Origin: Corallium rubrum
Taxonomy: Eukaryota; Cnidaria; Anthozoa; Scleralcyonacea; Coralliidae
Assembly (NCBI GenBank): GCA_964035015.1
Contig: OZ036013.1
Coordinates: 9,309,366 to 9,373,365, forward strand
Length of the DNA: 64,000 bases
Reading direction: 5' to 3'
Shown one piece after another: positions 33,347 to 46,899 of this stretch. The first letter of the stretch is position 1, and each line of letters opens with the position of its first letter. Below the pieces are notes generated by a model. That model saw nothing but the letters and a program-made list of their open reading frames with translations. It was not told where the DNA came from and did no database searches. The translations under genes were made by a program, and so were the position numbers.

Positions 33347-33907
33347 ATGAGCTGCCAATATTGTGGGAAAATGTTTAGTAAAGGCTATAATCTAAGACGG
33401 CACGAAAACGATTATTGTCCGTCAAGGGAATACACTGACACTGAGGAGCCTGATATGGAATCTGATGAAGAAATGTCAAGCTCGTCGTATGATGAAAACA
33501 GCCAGAGGTCCGAAGATGATGGTGAAGTAAAGGAAGAGATTGATCCTTGGGCAACCATGATTGACGATGCAAAAGTGACGGTTCGGCCAGAATATGATGA
33601 ACTGTTAAAAACGTTGCAAATGGAAGGGCAAGAAGAAAGTGTAGCTAAGCAGAAAGCCTTTGAAAAAATTCTCCCTGAACTTCAGAAAGAATTCGCTGAC
33701 GTTTACGTGGATAATTTACGTTGGATGAAAGCACTTAAAAAGGATCCTGTGCATGGAAAGATCATGGAAACGAAGCAGACACTTGTGAACGAAGACTCGT
33801 TTGATCCTGATGAAGCTTTATCTGCAGCGGTTGACAAAAGAAAGTTTCTTTTGAAACAGCTTTTAGAAGATCAAGGACGTTTTTCAGATAGTGATGATGA
33901 TCAGTGA
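33347..33907 (+). CDS. C2H2 zinc-finger protein with acidic middle, left arm copy
   Basis: 186 residues. An N-terminal finger C-x2-C-x12-H-x4-C (MSCQYCGKMFSKGYNLRRHE then NDYC) is followed by a Glu/Ser/Asp-rich stretch (residues 30-65) and a helical domain to an acidic SDSDDDQ end. It may act as a transcription or packaging factor; I know no assigned function. The CMC element inserted 14 bp past the stop. The right-arm copy at 54608-54048 is identical in protein sequence. Confidence 0.6.
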   Translation: MSCQYCGKMFSKGYNLRRHENDYCPSREYTDTEEPDMESDEEMSSSSYDENSQRSEDDGEVKEEIDPWATMIDDAKVTVRPEYDELLKTLQMEGQEESVAKQKAFEKILPELQKEFADVYVDNLRWMKALKKDPVHGKIMETKQTLVNEDSFDPDEALSAAVDKRKFLLKQLLEDQGRFSDSDDDQ

Positions 33908-33921
33908 ATCGATGTAATGCT

Positions 33922-34740
33922 CACAGCAAAATCCTAAATTCTTAGCAAGAATAAGATTTCTTATTTTAAGCAAATCATTGCTTGAAATAAGAATTTTAGC
34001 AAAATTTTACTAGGTAAGAACTGCCAATTCTTGAATTGAGAACAAATTATCTAAACAAGATCATGCACTTCTTAAATTAAGCAAAGTTTTACTTGACTAG
34101 AATTAACATTATGACTGCTATAATTTTAATATAAGTTAAATAGCATGCAATTGTTGTCTAAGAACAATTGTTGTTTTAATTCGATATACTATTCGAATTA
34201 TTTTGGTCATTCTCATTTTAAGCAATCTATTTCTCAAAATAAGAAATCCAATAAATTTAAGAATTACTAATTCTTAAATTAAGGAAAAATATTCTCAACA
34301 AGAATTTGTATTCTTAAATTAAGAATATTAATACTTGTTGTATGTATAATGTCCGCATTTATACCGATGCTTGCACTGATGAAAATTACTTTGATACATG
34401 TACACACAAAAGTTAATTGTTAAAGTGTGTAATAGAGAGATTTTGAAGACAAATTGTACAAAGTGATTAGCAAAGCTTTGAAAGCTTTTCAAAAACAGAG
34501 TAAATGACCCAAAACTAAAAATAACTAAACATGCGATCAATCTTCTAACAATCCACTATATGCTGCTTGCAATTTTGAAATATTTATTGTACCTAAAGAG
34601 GTAGCTATTAATATATACAAAAGCAAGTTATAAATATGTACAGTAGTTACAGTATTATCAATTAAGTGTTTTATATATCTGTGCAAAATACATACACTTA
34701 TTGAGATTTACATTTCTATAAATCTTGATCAGTCCCTTGC
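33922..34740. repeat. Left subterminal region of the CMC element
   Basis: Rich in short TTCTTAAATTAAG / CTTATTTTAAGC words in both orientations, like the right end (52980-53488) with CTTGTTTTAAGTA and TTCTTGGTAAGAATT. Such subterminal motif clusters are typical transposase-binding regions of CACTA-type elements. No gene. Confidence 0.6.
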
Positions 34741-34752
34741 ATGTTTTATAGT

Positions 34753-37700
34753 TCAATTATTGATTGGACTAGTACCCTGTACATATTCATGCATAACATC
34801 AACAATTTCATACTTAGGAGATACAAAACAGTTTTCCTGCATATCACTTTTTGCATGAAAAACATTGAAGTCCACTAAATTCTCATAAGGAACAACACAG
34901 ACCACATCAGGTATGACCTTCTTAACTAAGTACGCCTGGTGCAAGTAGTCCAAGCAAAATGTGTCAAAAGCACAAACTTCGAAATAAACAAAGTCACTTA
35001 TTAACCAAATCTGCCTTAGCTGTCCAAATACTGGAAGAGGTGGGTCATTGCATACACCAATAGCAATCACTGCATCTTTGCAAAATTTCGTACCATTTAA
35101 TACAATCCAGCTCACCTTGTGCACCTTTTCCAGTTGTATGCCAGGTAATAAACCAGATTCATTAAATGTTTGCTGTAGAGCACATAGTTCCTCCCCACTG
35201 GCAACACGAACTACTCCACACTTCTTCTCTGTTGCAAACAATGGATGTGAGCTAGGACTTTCTTCCACATCTCCAAAATTTGAACATTCAAGGAACTGGT
35301 GTCTTTTTGCCAAAGACAAAGGCAGATTTTTAAAATTCTGCTTTCTTGCTAATTCCTTAAAATACTTATGAGCAGATTCAAAGTTAAAACACGATGAACG
35401 AATCAGGGGGCCCAAATGTTTTATCATTCCAGGAATATGCAGCATGTAATGCTGCTTAGGAATAATATTCTTATCTGGAAACAATTCTCGAAATTTGTTG
35501 AGATGTTCCTTTATCAACAGCTTCAAATATTGGATGCTCTCTAGCCGGATAACAGGTGCAAACACAAGTTGAACAATTTCTATAAGCTCAACTAAAAATG
35601 TGTAATGGTCATCATTTGTGTTAACCATAGGGCACAGAATGTAGGGCAAGATACGAAGGAATAATCTTGCTTGGGCTGCATTATACTTTAGCTTGTACCT
35701 TTCTTCTCCACTGAAAACTGCTTCTCTGAGATGCCCTGGTTTATCACTCATCTCTGAATATCCATAGTTGTGATTAAGGATAGCATTATTTAGGCGTTGA
35801 AGGGTAATGGCTCTACTTTCAATAAAATAAAGTAGAACGAGTCGGATTTCGTATTGCACCACACCCTCCAACAGAGTGTGCATAATATCCTGTGGCAACT
35901 GCTTTGTGACATCAAATTCAGGAAGTTGACATAAGGCACTTCGTTTGTTGACACCATAAGTGGTCTGCAAATCACTTTGGACAACATCAGTTGGGGCTTG
36001 CTCAATTGCAGTACATTCTTGGTTGTAGAGATCTATGGTGCGTTGTGTAAAAGCTTCCTCGACAAAGTCTTCTTGCATTTTGTCAAAGTTGCAATAACAC
36101 GATCTGCATTTTTGGAATGCAACACCAACACCTTCTTTAAAACCACCCCAAAGATGCTGACCTAATGTGTCCCCAGCACAAATTACAACTTTCCCAAAAA
36201 CCATTTCTTCAGCACCATTCACAACCATAGGAACTCCATGGTAAAGTTGAATAATGTCTTTGATGGCAGGCTGCAAGATGGATTCAATCCCATACTTCTT
36301 TACCAGCTTTGCATTTGCTATTGCCAACAGCCTAACCGCACAATGCTTTGACCTGAATTTTGGATTTAAATTGGCCAAAGTATAATAAAACATATCCACT
36401 TTGTGTGTACCAGCATTGCTACCAAGAGGATTGCATACTTCCAACTCATCGTGATAAAGAACCAACATCAGAGCATTCTTATGGCTTTGAAAATATTCAT
36501 CACTTCGATATACATCCCCATCACAAATATCATAAAATAACCCTTGCTCACACTGTGTGGGCTCTTTCAAAACAATGCCAGCAATTCTTTTATTACTCAA
36601 GACTTGCCTGAGGCTTTCTAGAATAGGGATGTATATGAAGGACTCATTTTTCTCACTAATAACTCTCTTTGGACCTTTTTTCTTTCTCACCAATTTCTTG
36701 CCAAGGCATATTTCAGTATAGTCCACATAATTAAAGTTATCTTTAATATAAGTGGCATGTAAGGGCTCCATCTCTATACCACAGAATGGATTTGCTACCT
36801 GGCTAAATACCTTGTTGACAAGAGACTTGTTGTCAACTGTGCATGGCTCCAAAGATGTAATCAGTTGGTGTTTCACTGAGGCTAACACTTGGTTTACCAA
36901 ACATGTTGTGCTTTCAATGACTGTATTCATGGATGTCTGTATTAAAGAAAAACAATCTTTATTTAAAATAATTTATTATTAAAAATGGAATGGTTTATTG
37001 ATTTTTCCTGAATCAGTATTAAAATCAACAATCTTACATGTGTGATTATTCATGGTTATCTCACATGCGTAGAATTCATTTCATATTTTTTAACATCTAT
37101 TATCTAAGGCTTACAAACAGGTACACTGTATATGCACTGTATGTCTGACATCCACACGCATGTACTGTACTTTAGTTAAACAGTTTATATTAGAGCACCT
37201 GAGCATAGATGAAAAGATTCTAGGTCAATTCCTCTTTGGGGCTCAAAAACAATTTGCTGGGTTACTAATAAAGCATAACTGAGTAGTAAACAGTTTACAA
37301 TGTAACAAGACAAACTATTCTTTTTCTGTTCAAATTTCACATTTCTTTTGTAAATACACCCATAATTGAAGGAAGACCTATTTCCTACTCTATTTTGTAA
37401 TGCAGACAAGAAAGGTTTCAAATGGTAACATTTTCTTAGTCCAATTAAATCAGTTAATAGCCTTAAAAAAGGTAATTGAACATTACCTGTGGTATTTTAC
37501 TTCGCTCTTTAACTTTCAATATAAATGATGCAGCACTCTTTTTAATATCAATATTATTTTCCTAAAATAATAGAATTATTTGCAAAATTTAGTATTACAT
37601 GTAGCACATAAAATTATAGATGTGTAAAAAATTATTCATATACAGTATAAATAACAGTCATCTTCATTTTTAGTATTTTTAACCATGAAGGTGACTGGTA

Positions 37701-37857
37701 TTTAGTCAAAGATGTTTGATATATCATGCAAGTTAACAGGTACAACAGGTATTCTGACCACCTGGGTTTACAATTGTTGACAAAACCCTGTGCCAATCCA
37801 TATAAACTTATCTATCTATCAATACATGTATATATCTATCAATACATGTATATATAA

Positions 37858-37919
<62 letters not shown>

Positions 37920-38490
37920 TAGATAAGTTTATACCGATTGGCACAGGGTTTTGTCAACAATTGTTAACCTGGGTTAAGACCTTTTAGGCTTTGTCTACAG
38001 CACATTAGACGGTAGACGATAATTCTCCAATTGGTTTCTCACTGAAATTGTATTCTGACTTTTTCTTTTCTGAAAATATTATGCAAACAACAGGAAGGTA
38101 TATATTTACCATGGCCACCTGTTGAGCTTCCAAATCACTTTCACCATCACTGGAGAGGTCGTTCCAATCATCATTTGTGTCATTCTCATGGGTAATAGTG
38201 AATTCAGTATCCAAGGATTCTTGTTCCTCTTGACCCACATCGACACGACGATTAGTGCGGACAGGTTTCTGACTATAGGCTTCTCTGTGGTGTTTAAGCA
38301 CATGTTTGTAAAAAGTATTGTATCTGGTAAATGTTGCAGGACAATCGCCAACGCCGCAGATAATGTGAAAGTTTGGCTCATTACAGTGAACAGTATTGTA
38401 ATGATTTAATAAACTTCTTAAGACTATCGTCTCGAATGTTTCACATCGCGAGCATCTATAAACCTCATGAGTATCATCGCCATCTTGCAT
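34753..38490 (-). CDS. CMC-type DDE transposase with N-terminal zinc fingers (3 exons)
   Basis: Exons 38490-38110, 37561-37487 and 36936-34753, GT-AG and in phase, give 879 residues. The N-terminus has two C2H2-like units (CSRCET...HYNTVH, residues 13-35; CGVGDCPATF...HVLKHH, 45-69) and an acidic linker. The core has LYHDELEVCNPLG (Asp315), a KVDMFYYTLANL strand, CAGDTLGQHLWGGF (Asp408), a CRSCYC pair and DIMHTLLEGVVQYE (Glu509/515). This order suits the CACTA/EnSpm Tnp2-like fold: Asp, Asp, zinc knuckle inserted, Glu. It would cut the CACTG ends. No lesion seen. Assignment to CMC rests on this pattern plus the element termini. Confidence 0.7.
37768..37968. repeat. Foldback element with (TA)n loop in the transposase intron
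   Basis: ACAATTGTTGACAAAACCCTGTGCCAAT-type arm sequence (37771-37822) and its inverted copy (37911-37966) surround a TA tract. The design equals the hairpins with TA tracts at 20.6-20.9 kb. Confidence 0.7.
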
Positions 38491-38764
38491 CCTTGGTTAT
38501 GAATCACATATCACAGATCACATTCACATATCATGATCAATATGATCTTCAATATGGTCTTCGTATTTTTCCGGACACTTCGTATTATTTCGTATACGGC
38601 CGGAACCCACTCGTGCAACATAGTCACGTGGCACATGGGATGTCAGTTGTCAGTGCTTCGATTGTTCGATAAGCGTCCATTGTCAACGGAGCTGAGCCAA
38701 GTGAGCGATGGTTATATTCTACGTGCGTTTATTCACGAATTGAAAGGTCTTGAAAGCGTCTGAA
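38491..38764. promoter_or_regulatory. Divergent promoter region between transposase gene and a plus-strand first exon
   Basis: 274 bp separate the transposase start (38490, minus) from an ATG at 38765 (plus) that opens a 61-nt exon. The head-to-head arrangement suggests a shared bidirectional promoter. No core element can be fixed by eye. Confidence 0.35.
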
Positions 38765-38825
38765 ATGACTTCCTTGTTAGAGCAGATGAAAAGGGAAGCT
38801 CCTGATGCAGCTAAGATATTTGAAG
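38765..38825 (+). CDS. Candidate first coding exon (20 codons), possibly of the SAMD3-like gene
   Basis: ATG opens MTSLLEQMKREAPDAAKIFE and reaches a good donor (GAAG|GTAAGA) in phase 1. The second exon of the SAMD3-like gene (47006) begins in phase 1, so splicing across the opposite-strand FEN-like gene would be in frame. The alternative first exon is 46900-46933, also phase 1. Which one is used is open. Confidence 0.35.
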
Positions 38826-39782
38826 GTAAGAGCACAATGTATTTAAACACACAAAATGATCGTCGTACAATGCGATTGCCGTTGATCGTTCAAAGTCCAA
38901 ACGCATTGTAAAAGTTTCTAATTATAAGCTTGAAATTTCCGTTTGACGTGGTTCATAATCAGTTTAACGATAAGCTACTAATTTCAATGTGTAATGTTTG
39001 TTGTGTATATTCTAAATGTCAGTCGTTTAAAGCTGTTTTGCTGTGATAAGAAGCGGCTATAATTTGCATACTTTCCGGCAATTTTCACTCAAACCACGAA
39101 GCAGGAATATTATTCTTTATTTTTGTGTTACATAACAAAATAGTGGCAGAGATTTGATTGAAAACTCTCCTCTTGTCGTTCTGACCATAAGAAAGACGGC
39201 GAATAGGAGCAGAACATACAAGATTGAAAGAGATTGAGGTTGAATCTATCGTTGATTACTAGTCGCCATGTAGGCCGTCACATGCGACTTAATAAAAGCA
39301 CTAGAAATGACATTCCGTTGCACACAACGCGAGGCTAAATAATTTTACGATGATAAGGCATTTCATGATCCTGGAAATAGATATTTTCGAAGCCCCCGTT
39401 CGTAAGTGTGCACAATTACTCGAAACCGGCAATTGAAGTTTGTGACGTCATCACAATGGAATTTTACATTAACGCTCAATTTATGCGCTATTTCCGAGTT
39501 ATTTCACAACGATACGGTAGTCGGTGGTCTTGTGAATGGCTATTTTCAAGCTCGTAGCCATACGTATACACAATAACGCAAAACAAGCAAAATATGGTTA
39601 TGACGTCATCAGAATGGAATGTTACTCGTAAGGTCTTAGCTATGCGCAGTTTTTCTGAAATAATTTGTTAAATTGACGTGAAACAAAGATAAGAATTCAT
39701 TTAAATGAATAAGAGATCTATAAATTGTAGAATACAGGAGCATAAACGTTTACCCTACCTCTCTTACAACCGGAGAAGGACA
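38826..39782. other. No gene seen between candidate exon and FEN-like gene
   Basis: Sequence of mixed composition with scattered TGACGTCATCA words (39441, 39602). No supported frame. Confidence 0.4.
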
Positions 39783-42700
39783 TCATTCATTGTCGCTGTC
39801 CTCCTCACTTTCAGAACCATCCTCACTATCGGAGAATTCATCGCAATTGTCCTTTCCATTTGAGCAATCTATGCATTTGCAAAGGCTGGTGCATGATAAA
39901 TTCGCTTTGACACATGAACAACGATTGCTGGCACAGCCTTTTTTGCAGGAACACTCGATGTTTTCCAAGATCCCATCTGGAGCAGGAGGCAAATCCATCC
40001 AATTTATGCTCACGTTACCGTCCTCGTCAACCAGCCATCCATGGTTAGTTATGTCCGGACATTCGACTATAGAATTCAAAGCTTTTTGCCAAATTGCTGC
40101 CTGATAAACCGCTCGTTTAATGTGCTTACCCAACGCATCTCTCGTGCATGGCATTTGATCTGCGCCGTATTTTCAAAGACTGAAAATTTTGAATCTTGCC
40201 TCATCAACTTTGTTCGAATTTTGTTGTTTATATAGACGGCACACGAATACCTCTAGCGCATTAACCAAGTCCGAGTCCGGTGTAAAACAAGAACCAAAAT
40301 TGGCAAATGATTCGTAAAGTTCAGGAAAATCATCAAGCACTTTTAAGGAGGTCACCTTCCCCTTTCCGTGAAAGGCACTAGTAGTGTCGCAGCCTAAAAA
40401 CAAATAATTCAACGCATTGTAAGTTACTGATTACTGCATTTAAGTTATATTGCCTGGTGTTTCTTTTTGGTCAAAATGCTATTTAAACTTAAGTCACGGA
40501 AGCTTTAATTCTTTTCCCTTAAGATTCGGCCAGAAAAAGTACAATAGTAAATTAGCGGGTTTTGCCACGATCGATATACATGTATGTAACTTTTTTGTGA
40601 AATTAAGTGCGAAACGACACAATTTACTCCCCCCATCTAGCATATAAACAGTCTTACATATCAAAGGTAAGAGAAGCGACTATTTCGAGTTTTATAGATC
40701 ATTCCAATAAAAACATTTACAAAATATACAAACCAGTGAAAGCATGAAAACCAATAAGTGCGTTACACATACGCAATCCCAATTGATCATAAACTTCATT
40801 GATGCCAATAAGCCTTCTGTTGTTTCCAGAACCAGTGTCAAAAAATAGCGAAGATCTGATTTCAACCTTATGGGCCAACATCAGAATAAAAACATCTGTG
40901 TCAGGGCTTCGGATCGTGACGTTGCTGTGCATTGTAGAAGCATGTTGCGCATGCAGGATTAATCGCGTATCAGCTTCTTCATGGTTTGAATACAGCTCTG
41001 GGACACTTTCAATTTTCAGCATGTTATCACTTAAGGTATCAACGAAAAACTTGTGACAGTCGGCTCCATGCGTGAAAAACAAAGTGAGATGCTGTAGTAT
41101 TCGTGCAAGATCAAGAGTCGCCAAATGTTGGAAAATAAATTCAATCAATGCTTCTTTGTTTTCGCCTAAAGACAAAAACTTCTTGAACTGTCGAGGAACT
41201 TTTTGAGTTGCACCACCGATCCTGACCCGAGTGACACCCGACATCGATCTCTTTTCTCGCTCAATATTTTTTATGCTGACTGATGGGTAAGTATCACATA
41301 TGAAGTCTACCCTATTTCCTTGAGCTTTCTTTGCTGAGCTGATTATGATGCGAACGACTCTTTCTGCTAAATCACCAAATGTCCCCGGAATATCTTTGAG
41401 CGTCTGCAATAATGCCATTCCATCAAGCAGAAGTGCATCAGTATTTTCGGGAGGGTCAACATTGCAGTCTGCACGGCGAAGCAATTCGTGCATAAGTTTA
41501 CATTTTGGAGTTTTCACTAAATCACCAATACTTGTTGCCAACGGCGCAGGGTATTTTCTTAGACTATATTTCATCAGATTCCGCATGTCAATCTCACGGG
41601 ATTGACCAATGGCTAAAAGGCGGGAGATGAATTTTGAATCATTGCGTAATTCAACGACTTTACCTTGCTTCGTACTTGCTTTGCTGCTAGTTCTTTTCTT
41701 CGAGAAAGTGTTCAAGTTTGTCTTCTGTATCGTTGTGAAGATATCCGGGTTGGCAGCTTTGACCTTCTGTGAGACAAATTCTTCGAATTTTCTCTCACCA
41801 ATCTCGTGGGACTTCAGAAGATCATTTGATACGGACGCAGTAGCAATTTCACCATTAGCAATATTTACAAGGTCCTCAAGATCATCATCAAATGGATCAG
41901 TCATGTTGGATAATGTTTCAACAACACTTTCAACCTCAGCATTATGACGCTTAATTTGAGAGGAGTCGACATCTTTACGTGACCTATAAAAAAGGGAAAC
42001 TTTGTTACTGCATTAAACCACGACGAATGCTATTTCTTTCTAATAGCCAATAGCTCTTCGCAGGTATGGGACTTCGCAGTCGATCAATATTACCCATGCA
42101 AATATAACAATTTATAAGTAAATTTGAACCTTTCTTCTTCATGAAGGCCAGCAACAACATAACATTGCCTCGTGATAGATCCTCTCTCCGACTGAGCTAA
42201 AATCCATCTCTTCACAGCAGAGCGATTGAGAGTGAAGCCAACAATGCCGCCTTTAGTTTTCGAATCTCTATTAAACGTTTGCTCCATCGTCTGGTCGCAT
42301 GCCGTTGAGGAAAATCCGTAACGATCTTGTCTTTGACATGTCCAGGTTTCAACAACTCCTTGGATAGCTCCTATAAAAGATACATGTAGAATAGTCATGC
42401 ATAAATGGGCGTTAGTTGGATAACAGTGCCTTATATATGATTAGAATTCACAGATGTATCTATTTAGAAGTAAGATTCTTGAAAACTTTTCAACCCATAC
42501 CGTCTGTAAGTAGCTAATTAGAAATTTAAGATCGTCCTTTTCGTGGGGAAAGCAATCATGAGAACATTGTCCCAGTTTTACCTGGATGCGTTTTATCCAA
42601 AGAAATCATCTCCAACCAATACATGGAGCCGAATCTAGCATAATTGATCCGATCAGCTACAAAAAACCAAGGCAGCATGGAACGAACGGCAGACAAGTGT

Positions 42701-45700
42701 AATTGCCAGTCGTTTTCTCTTGTAGCACGAATGAAGAGGAGGAGAACTTGTACCATTTTAATGTACAGTAACCAGTACGCCATTGTATGGTTGGATGCAG
42801 ACTTCGTTTTCGTGTAGAGACTGAAATTATCCATAATTCCCTCAAGCCTCATCGACTGTAGGAAATCCCCAAAGTTTTTGTCAGGGTAAGACGCTGCCAT
42901 GCTTTCTGTGAAAGGAAACAAAGGGTTCTTCTTATTCTATCAATGTTATTGCATGTCACTTTCCTAATTGTGCAACATCCTAGAGTCCCATTCTGACCTT
43001 GCCTTTTTGAAACATTTATACTTACAATTTCATTCTCTGTTTATTTAACTCTTTAAATACCAAAAATGTATTGCACAAATTTGATCAAAATAAAGTTGTT
43101 AAATTTAAACAATCACAATGATTTAAAACTCTTAACTATCGAGACGTGTTCAAATTACGTTTTACCATTATTAAATGAGGTTTCATGTATATATTTACAG
43201 CATTGACATACCAATAAACCCCTTAATTTCGATTTGAGATTCCAGTGGTAATGATTGGAGATATGAATTGAACAGCATACGCATCATTGCCTCATAAATT
43301 ACTTTGTGTGTTCTCAAACTTCGGTTATAGTGCTTTCCAGTCATTACTCCTTTCAAAGATCCAGCTGCGACAAGGTCAGCTTCAACTAACAAATCCTGAA
43401 AAGAGATATGGAAATACTGTAAATTTACTTCTTATGTCTACCAATGAGGTTGGCAGGGGTGGAAAAATTGGGCTAGCACACAAGCACCACTCCCAGGAGA
43501 TTTGAAATAACCAACATGAGGTTTTTTTCCAAAAAACTTTGTATAAAGCATTACTTGAGAATAAGAGTTTTTGGCTGCACGAAAATTTTTACTTTTAGGC
43601 AGCGTTCGCAGGAAGAAAAATTGATTTTTTCCACCACTAGAGGTTCGAGGTACAAATGGGGCAGATGTTCATTATCAAAAGAATATGAACCTTTAAATGT
43701 ACATAAAAATTGCTGAGCTTACCTTTAAGCCTCCATCTCCAAATAGCTTGGCAATTGCACCACAGAAAGACATGGCCATATGAAAAGCGCCCATACGTAC
43801 GATAAAACGATCCACATAGGTAACATCCTTCCACCTGATTTGTTGAATCTTTGAATAAATTGCTTCATCAAAGACAAGGCATACGTACTGTAGACCCAAT
43901 TCATCAGCAATCTTCTTGCTCCTCTGAAGAATGGTGTTAATTGTCGAGAAATCTGTGGCAGATGCATCTATTATAGGCAGGTACGCAACTTTAGACAATT
44001 GTGGGATACTTTCTTTGGATAGTAATGTGTTGTAACCTGTCCAGTTAGGTAAAAGAGTGTTGGTTTGCAGCATGCGACTCACAATAAATGAAAAATCAAG
44101 CTTCCTTCCATAACTTTGTGGCTGTTCATGAGCTTTCTCGCTAAGATCAATGTCTTCAAGAGCCTTGCGGAGATCAACTGTCACTCTTTTCCCCAAAGTA
44201 TAAGGAGCAATTTGATCTGGAACATGCTTTAAGGATGATGCTCTTGGGATGGTTTCTCTTGATGTATTCTGACTTTCGATTTCTTCATAATCTCTTTGTA
44301 TTATGATACCCCCTGTTACATGAGTTGTTTCCTTTCCTGTTTTTGTGTCTTCTAAAAAATCGTCATTGTCCCAAGCTATTGCAATGTTCTGGTTCTTTCT
44401 GACACCAGCTGGAACAACTCCTTCATCTGATATGCTTAATTCGGCTAACCCTGTTTCATGGCATAGTGCGAAATTGTTGGACATACAATGACCAAACTGA
44501 CCTAACAGGTTAATGACTTTCGATGATCCGGTTAACTGCCTCATCGCCATTGCCAATGACAAAGACTTTGGTGTAAACTTTTTCCCATTAGATGAAATAA
44601 AGATCATGTCCTGTACCAGTGAAAATATTCTTGATTTCTGCTTGTCAGTAACAGCTACATAAGAATCAATCTGTGCTTCATCAGAAAATCCAAGAGTCCA
44701 AGCCAAGAAATTAAATAAAGTTGGTGTAACAATTACCTGAACATTTTCAATGCTGATGTCCGCAGCCACAGGAGGCCATGGAACCCGAAGTCCCTGGATA
44801 CTGGCTATCTTTCCCTTGAGTAACATGGAAGCATGATACAAGACTTGTGCCTCATTAATGATGGGTTCATTTGCTTTCATGTCATCCAATTCATCTGAGT
44901 CATCATCATCGTGATCACTCTCACTGCTGGGATGTAAATCAGGGTCATCTCCCACAATATCGATCAGACACAAATTCTCTGTGAAGACAATTTCACTAAC
45001 ATTGCGTCGCTTTGGTGTAACAAATACAAGTTGTGGATATGAATGAATAAGTCTTTCTTTCAATCTGAATTTCCTAAAGCTTCTTGCATCTAATCCTTCA
45101 ACTCTTTGTACTATCTTGACAAACTTTTTATAGAGGTGTGACATAAATGTTACCTCTTTATTCTTGATGAGATCCTCGACTACCTCTTTACAAAACTGTG
45201 CATATCCTGCATTATAAAGAGGCTTAGCACTGTCACTTGCTTTTTTGTCCCATCTATACAAAAAGTTAGTGTAATTTGTGTAGCATTTCCTATGGTATCT
45301 AACCTCAATAGCCACGCAGTCTTTATCCATTATTTGAAGCAACATCCTGTCATCCTTCTTCTTAGTTGCTGCTTCTCGTAATAGACCTGCATCTACAGTC
45401 TCACAGACGACAAGTGGCATTCTTTTTCTTTTTCCAGATTGCTAAGATAAATTTTGAATTAGCAATTAGCGATAAAAGATTTTTGCTATTTTGAGAAAAA
45501 AATAATATTGCCTAATTTTATGGGTATGCAGTATTCCTACGGAGCGATTGCTTTACCATGTTAAGCCTTGCCTGATTTTCATAACCGTAATCTCTTTATT
45601 AAGCCCCCCTCTCCAATAGGCCCCCTTTTGAGATGAAGAACTTTATTAAGCCCCCCCCCCCCCCTCATTCATGCATTCAATGTAAAACTATGTAATATTA

Positions 45701-46668
45701 CTAAATATACTATTGTGAAACATACATTATATCATTCTTGAAGAAAATTATCATATCATTTCATGGATAAATAAATAAATAAATAAATAAATAAGCCCCC
45801 CTCTCCAATAAGCCCCCCCCCCCTCTCAAAAGTGCCTGAAAAGAATAAGCCCCTGGGGGGCTTAATAGAGAGATTACAGTGTATCACAAAAATTTAGCTG
45901 ATCATCATGATCTTTGCAACTGATATAAATTAATGAAAATGGGAGTTGCAGCGATTACACGCTTCCCACGAATCCCCCATTTAACGCAGATTATTTAAAT
46001 CATGGAGCAAATTGTGCAACAATTGTTAGAATTCTTGCAACTGCAATTCCATCAATTTTATGGCAACCATTACAAAACTAATATGAAGTTGTTATTATAA
46101 GTTAAATAAATAAATAAATAAATTAGGGTTATTCAGTTCTAATTTACAGACTTACCATGACAAACAAATCTGATTCTTTCTCACAAATTATGCACCTAGG
46201 TAGCAAGACATGAGATGTCTTAGCGGGTACACCAGACTTCTTGTTTTCCCGACCATCATCCGCGAGAGACAGGCGTGTCAACTTCCTTCGTGGTGGAGCA
46301 ACTTCACTGTCCGTTTTCTCTTGGTTGCTTTGACCAGATAAATGTTTCTCTTCCGCCGTTTTAAGCTTATTTTCGTCGCAAATTCTTTTGTAGCAGTTTT
46401 GATGGTAATACCATTGCAGATCCTCACACGTATTTGCAGAAAGAAATTCAGCTACGTCTTCGTCAGTAAATAAATCGTATGATTTTCGACAAATCTCCGA
46501 TTTCTCGCCTTCTAGCTTAACCCATCTTTTTCGGCAACTTATAAATTTTAATAAACGCTGGTCGGTAACTTGTGTGAGAGATTGTGATACATCGTCAAAA
46601 TGAATAAAACATTTGCATAACTTTAAATTTCTAATGTCAGCCATATTATTTTGCATCAGTTGAGACAA
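39783..46668 (-). pseudogene. Large FEN1/PIN-like nuclease-fold protein with C-terminal CXC domain (7 exons, one in-frame TGA)
   Basis: Exons 46668-46156, 45441-43723, 43395-43212, 42905-42582, 42370-42130 (weak donor GTTCAA), 41983-40734 and 40393-39783 join in phase to 1613 residues. It belongs to a large uncharacterised family common in cnidarians and molluscs. The N-terminus has Cys/His pairs (CRKSYDLF, YYHQNCYKRIC, CIICEKESDLF). Residues 1327-1415 carry NHEEADTRLILHA, RSPDTDVFILML and LIGFHAFTGCDTTSAF, the order of the XPG-I acidic motif, the second acidic motif and the GCD turn of FEN1-type nucleases; that equation is my inference. Residues about 1558-1584 form a CXC (tesmin-like) cysteine motif. 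TGA at 40175-40173 (codon 1484) breaks the frame while homologous sequence continues, so it may be a recent pseudogene. Confidence 0.65.
45587..45877. mobile_element. MITE with GTAATCTCTTTATTAAGCCCCCC ends (between exons 1 and 2 of the FEN-like gene)
   Basis: The left GTAATCTCTTTATTAAGCC and right GGCTTAATAGAGAGATTAC are inverted, with poly-C/G inner arms and an internal AATA microsatellite. About 290 bp, non-coding. Confidence 0.75.
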
Positions 46669-46899
46669 TTTCCAGGTGGCCGCGTTGCCTGATCGCAGGC
46701 AAAAGTTCGTGTTGCCTAGGTGATACCACGAAGAGTGTTCAGAAATTCAAAATGGCGGCCAGTTACGGGGATAGAAACTGGCACAAGTTTGATGTTAATT
46801 TTCTACTTATTGTGCACAATTGCCGATGGGGGCTTGGCATTTCTTAACACAGGAGACTTAAATACATTAAACTATGAAAGAATTTCTTAGCCTCGCGAC

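Noticed and set aside
34753..36930. Assignment of the 725-residue frame as a complete single-exon gene
   Set aside because: Two upstream exons in phase (37561-37487 and 38490-38110) add the zinc-finger N-terminus, and acceptor sequence precedes its first Met.
46741..46850. ATG at 46752 as start of a plus-strand protein (MAASYGDRNWHKF)
   Set aside because: The frame closes after about 30 codons with no donor giving the phase needed by the next exon. The ATG at 46900 fits.
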